The position numbers and the translations under genes are program-made. DNA of 64,000 bases, taken from NCBI GenBank assembly GCA_016709725.1, contig JADJMG010000001.1:310001-374000 (forward strand), in the 5' to 3' direction. Shown in pieces: positions 61,493-64,000 of this stretch. This DNA comes from Bacteroidota bacterium (GTDB lineage Bacteria > Bacteroidota > Bacteroidia > AKYH767-A > OLB10). Below the pieces are notes generated by a model. That model had not been told where the DNA came from and made no database searches. It was given only the letters and a program-made list of their open reading frames with translations. Each line of letters begins with the position of its first letter. Positions within the stretch are counted from its first letter, which is position 1.

Positions 61493-61559
61493 GGAAATTT
61501 CATTGGAACCACAAAATACCTCCCTCAGAATCATTAACATTGCGCCCGTGGAAAAGTCG

Positions 61560-62594
61560 ATGACCGCAAAGAAATGGCTGGATAGAGGGGTGTACCTTTC
61601 TTCGATGTTGATTTCCTCCTTTATTAACCGAGGCAAGGACGCTAAAGCACTGAATTTCAAAAATATTCTGTGTATTAAGGAAGATGAGATTGGCGACTTT
61701 ATCTATACCCTTCCGGTTTATAGTATGCTTCGAAAGCAGTTTCCAAATGCGAAAATCACGGTGCTTTGTCGGCCTTTTGGAGTCCATCTTTTGACCCATT
61801 GTCCGGATATTGACAGAGCCCTAAGCGATTATAAATTGCTTGAAAATCAATATGATTTATTGATTGATTTACGTGGAACGGTGGCTTCTACTCAACTCGC
61901 CTTTACGAAAAAGCCCATTTATCGCCTCGACCGAGGGACACAACGGATAAAAAATCGAAAATTGGGGGTTCAACCTCATGAAATGGAGACCAATTGGTCG
62001 ATTATTCAACCGTTGATCGATGAAAAAAATAAGGACATGGAACCTAAAATTCATCTTTCTTCTAAGGAAATTGAACAGGCAGATGAATTTATAAAGACCA
62101 ACCAGATCGGGCGATTTGCTCTATTTCATACGGGTGCTAGAAGGACACTGAAAAAATGGCCCTTGGATCGCGTGGTTCGAATCATGAAATGGATACACCA
62201 AGATTTCGGTTACGATTGTGTTTTGGTGGGTGATGCATTCGACGCAAAAGACGCAGAAGAAATTCAATCACAGTTGGATTTTAAACTTCATATCGCGGCA
62301 GGAAACATAAATTTATTAGGTTTTGCGGCACTTTGTCAAAAAGCGGAGTTGTTTATGGGAAATGATAGTGGCCCGTTGCATATTGCTACCGCGATGGGAA
62401 CAGCTGCATTAGGATTGTATGGTCCAGGTGATCCAATCTTCCACCCAAGAAAAGAAAATGCTACTTTCATCCATCATATTTTAGAATGTAATCCTTGCGA
62501 TCAGGTTCATTGCAAATACAAATCGTATCCTTGCATTCAACGCATCACCGAGGAAGAAGTAAAAGAAAAAATTAAATTTTTATGGAATTTGTAA
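61560..62594 (+). CDS. Glycosyltransferase family 9 (heptosyltransferase-like)
   Basis: A lipopolysaccharide-type glycosyltransferase of 344 residues. The N-terminal half has ILCIKEDEIGDFIYTLPVYSML (here described in pieces: a donor-like Rossmann start with IGDFI), and the C-terminal half has FHTGARRTLKKWPLDR and ELFMGNDSGPLHIATAMG, the family signature. The end has a Cys-rich CNPCDQVHCKYKSYPC loop, common in GT9. The frame is open back to a TTG at 61503, but that would overlap the rimP promoter; I prefer the ATG at 61560, preceded by a -7-like TAACATTG at 61535-61542. The acceptor is unknown. Confidence 0.88.
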   Translation: MTAKKWLDRGVYLSSMLISSFINRGKDAKALNFKNILCIKEDEIGDFIYTLPVYSMLRKQFPNAKITVLCRPFGVHLLTHCPDIDRALSDYKLLENQYDLLIDLRGTVASTQLAFTKKPIYRLDRGTQRIKNRKLGVQPHEMETNWSIIQPLIDEKNKDMEPKIHLSSKEIEQADEFIKTNQIGRFALFHTGARRTLKKWPLDRVVRIMKWIHQDFGYDCVLVGDAFDAKDAEEIQSQLDFKLHIAAGNINLLGFAALCQKAELFMGNDSGPLHIATAMGTAALGLYGPGDPIFHPRKENATFIHHILECNPCDQVHCKYKSYPCIQRITEEEVKEKIKFLWNL

Positions 62595-62613
62595 ATTTCG
62601 AAAACAGATAGAA

Positions 62614-63069
62614 ATGAAAAAACTACAACAGTTATTACTCGTGGTAGAAGAAAAAATTCCACATCACGAAAAATTGAACACTACGGTTTCCGCATCTTCG
62701 GTGGGTTGGCAAATTGAACATATTCTTCTCACCATAAAAATAATTTTAGAAGGATTAAAAATATCAAATCCGAAAGATTACAAATGGAAATTTAATATCC
62801 TAAGAGCTGTAGTTTATACCACTAAAAAAATTCCTAGAGGGAGAGCTAAAGCACCTTCCATTGTAAGACCAGAAAAATACGACGAAGCAACGATCCGACA
62901 TCATCTACAAAAAGTAAAAGATGCTTTACAAAACACGGAAGAGTTGCATGAGCATCAATACATCAATCATCCATTTTTTGGACATCTACGAATGAAAAAG
63001 ACGATTACATTTTTGGAGATTCATACGATGCATCATTTGAAGATAATTGATGATATAATTAAGAATTAA
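62614..63069 (+). CDS. DinB-like DUF1569 protein
   Basis: A 151-residue helical protein. The order WQIEHI (near 32), HPFFGHL (about 118-124) and HTMHHLKIIDDI at the end matches the DUF1569/DinB-like four-helix bundle, where three histidines usually bind a metal. Its role is unknown; some relatives are thiol-dependent enzymes. It follows the GT9 gene by 19 nt, so co-transcription is likely. Confidence 0.75.
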   Translation: MKKLQQLLLVVEEKIPHHEKLNTTVSASSVGWQIEHILLTIKIILEGLKISNPKDYKWKFNILRAVVYTTKKIPRGRAKAPSIVRPEKYDEATIRHHLQKVKDALQNTEELHEHQYINHPFFGHLRMKKTITFLEIHTMHHLKIIDDIIKN

Positions 63070-63070
63070 G

Positions 63071-63088
63071 TCCCGATAGCTATCGGGA
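63071..63088. repeat. 18-bp perfect palindrome TCCCGATAGCTATCGGGA, copy 3
   Basis: Starts 1 nt after the DUF1569 stop and is followed by two AGAATTC heptamers (63091-63104), the same neighbours as copy 1 at 7657. Confidence 0.85.
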
Positions 63089-63480
63089 TCAGAATTCAGA
63101 ATTCAGTCGCGAGGCATCACGATCAGATTTTTTTTGCATAGTTGCTTAAAGTCGATTTTTTCTTCGCAAAGACACCATTCTTCAGGCTAACAAGAGCAGA
63201 GCTGAAACCAATAAATTTATTTTACTAGTCTAACTTTTAGATTTATTATTAATTATCAATTTTAACACTAGAGGCACTAGAGAACACTAGAGAACACTTG
63301 AGAAATTTGAGAACACTTAGTACACTAAAAATTCTTTAGAACACGAAGTACTCTAAAGCTTAACTCTTGTGCACTCTTGTGACCTTTGTGCCTTTAGTGT
63401 TAAATTTTTCACGCGCAGAAGAGTAGTTCCGATAACCTATCGAGACGCAAATATTCTTGGGAGATAATATGCAAACAGTA
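63089..63480. repeat. Repeat-rich non-coding gap
   Basis: No gene is seen. It holds the AGAATTC heptamers, a decayed TCGCGAGGCATCACGA (63107-63122), a direct-repeat stretch built on ACTAGAGAAC and ACTTGAGAA (about 63265-63320), then short variants of CTTGTGACCTTTGTG (63360-63405) and a degenerate palindrome TCCGATAACCTATCGAGA (63428-63445). Confidence 0.65.
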
Positions 63481-63492
63481 AAAAAAATCGAA

Positions 63493-64000
63493 TTAATTAT
63501 TTTCTACCACGGAATTATCTGCTGGATTTTCTAATTCTTCCGTTGAAGTTTTGTTTTCTTCGGGATAAATTTTCTTCTGGAACAAAATCCATACAATGAC
63601 ACCGCCGGTAATGGATGCATCGGCGATATTAAAGACCGGACGGAAGAATAAAAAATGTTCACCACCCCAAATTGGTAACCACTCCGGAAATGTTCCGCTT
63701 AAGAGTGGAAAATAAAACATGTCTACTACTTTCCCGTGAAGGATAGATGCATAGCCACCTTCTGGTGGAAAGAGCGTTGCGATAGTTCCAAAATCGCTGG
63801 ATGAAAACAGCATTCCATAAAAAACGGAATCAATAATATTTCCAACGGCACCGGCAAAGACCAGTGCAATAACGGTTATATAATAGGAGCTTGCTTTTTC
63901 TTTGGTAAGCTTCCACAGATAGTAGCCCAATCCTGAAACAAACAAAATGCGGAAGACACTTAAAAATAGTTTTCCGTAATTACCACCAAACTCCATTCCG
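63493..64000 (-). CDS. lspA: Lipoprotein signal peptidase II (5' end outside the window)
   Basis: Cleaves lipoprotein signal peptides after lipid attachment. The frame runs off the window edge; the visible 169 or so residues lack the N-terminal helix. The two catalytic aspartates lie in GNIIDS and FNIADAS. Between them is the long loop (FGTIATLFPPEGGYASILHG), which is larger than in E. coli and common in Bacteroidota. The tail after the last helix is Glu/Asn-rich. A normal family protein here would be about 210-220 residues. Confidence 0.9.
   Translation of the reverse strand, partial: GMEFGGNYGKLFLSVFRILFVSGLGYYLWKLTKEKASSYYITVIALVFAGAVGNIIDSVFYGMLFSSSDFGTIATLFPPEGGYASILHGKVVDMFYFPLLSGTFPEWLPIWGGEHFLFFRPVFNIADASITGGVIVWILFQKKIYPEENKTSTEELENPADNSVVENN

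Noticed and set aside
61503..61559. Longer GT9 reading from a TTG at 61503
   Set aside because: It would overlap the rimP promoter and precede a better ATG with a -7-like element.

Overview
The window looks like a chromosome segment of a low-GC member of the Bacteroidota, probably an environmental one. The signs are several secreted proteins with type IX secretion (T9SS) C-terminal sorting domains, an alternative complex III (act) operon joined to cytochrome oxidase genes, an S46 dipeptidyl-peptidase, a short NusA, and Bacteroidota-type promoters (TAnnTTTG -7 element, sometimes with a TTG about 19 nt upstream). I saw no rRNA, tRNA, CRISPR array, prophage or integrative element.

Layout. 1-3.9 kb: a PAS sensor (cut by the window edge) behind an NtrC-type sigma-54 activator, a divergent MFS exporter and a small hypothetical gene. 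4.3-7.7 kb: secA. 7.8-9.6 kb: an accessory patch with an ORF6N gene, a perfect 41-nt palindrome, an IS200-like/RAYT transposase, a cluster of REP-like hairpins and a duplicated scrap of yifB. 9.6-11.2 kb: yifB. 11.6-20.4 kb: two tandem paralogous giant secreted GEVED/T9SS proteins. 20.7-28.2 kb: pabB, tilS, a small membrane protein, a deoxyhypusine-synthase-like enzyme, polyprenyl-phosphate mannose synthase, GDP-mannose pyrophosphorylase and an aminotransferase. 28.3-33.0 kb: a membrane lipoprotein with an Hpt-like tail, then kynurenine monooxygenase and kynureninase. 33.1-44.5 kb: the actABCDEF-coxBA respiratory operon (menaquinol to cytochrome c to oxygen). 44.9-56.4 kb: a SPOR protein, two T9SS proteins, carbonic anhydrase, a DPP7-like peptidase, a nucleoside transporter and a DUF4394 lipoprotein. 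56.5-64 kb: rimP-nusA-infB, a divergent GT9 glycosyltransferase, a DinB-like protein and lspA (cut by the window edge).

Sequence quality. At least eleven single-base indels break conserved genes, several of them essential: secA, yifB, both giant T9SS genes, pabB (two), kmo, coxA (two), the S46 peptidase and nupC. All can be read as homopolymer-length errors, so I treat them as uncorrected long-read errors and give each gene as one reconstructed locus with the position of the break.

Most interesting signal. The non-coding gaps are not random. They carry short palindromes (TCCCGATAGCTATCGGGA; TCGCGAGGCTTCGCGA) that sit inside or beside other intergenic repeats as if inserted there, tandem heptamers, and 40-50 bp repeats shared between distant gaps. 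A RAYT-type transposase with its own hairpin cluster lies in the same window and is a candidate mobiliser. Other leads are promoters placed 4 nt from the start codon (leaderless mRNAs), a terminator-like hairpin in the rimP-nusA-infB leader, and a membrane-anchored Hpt-like protein.
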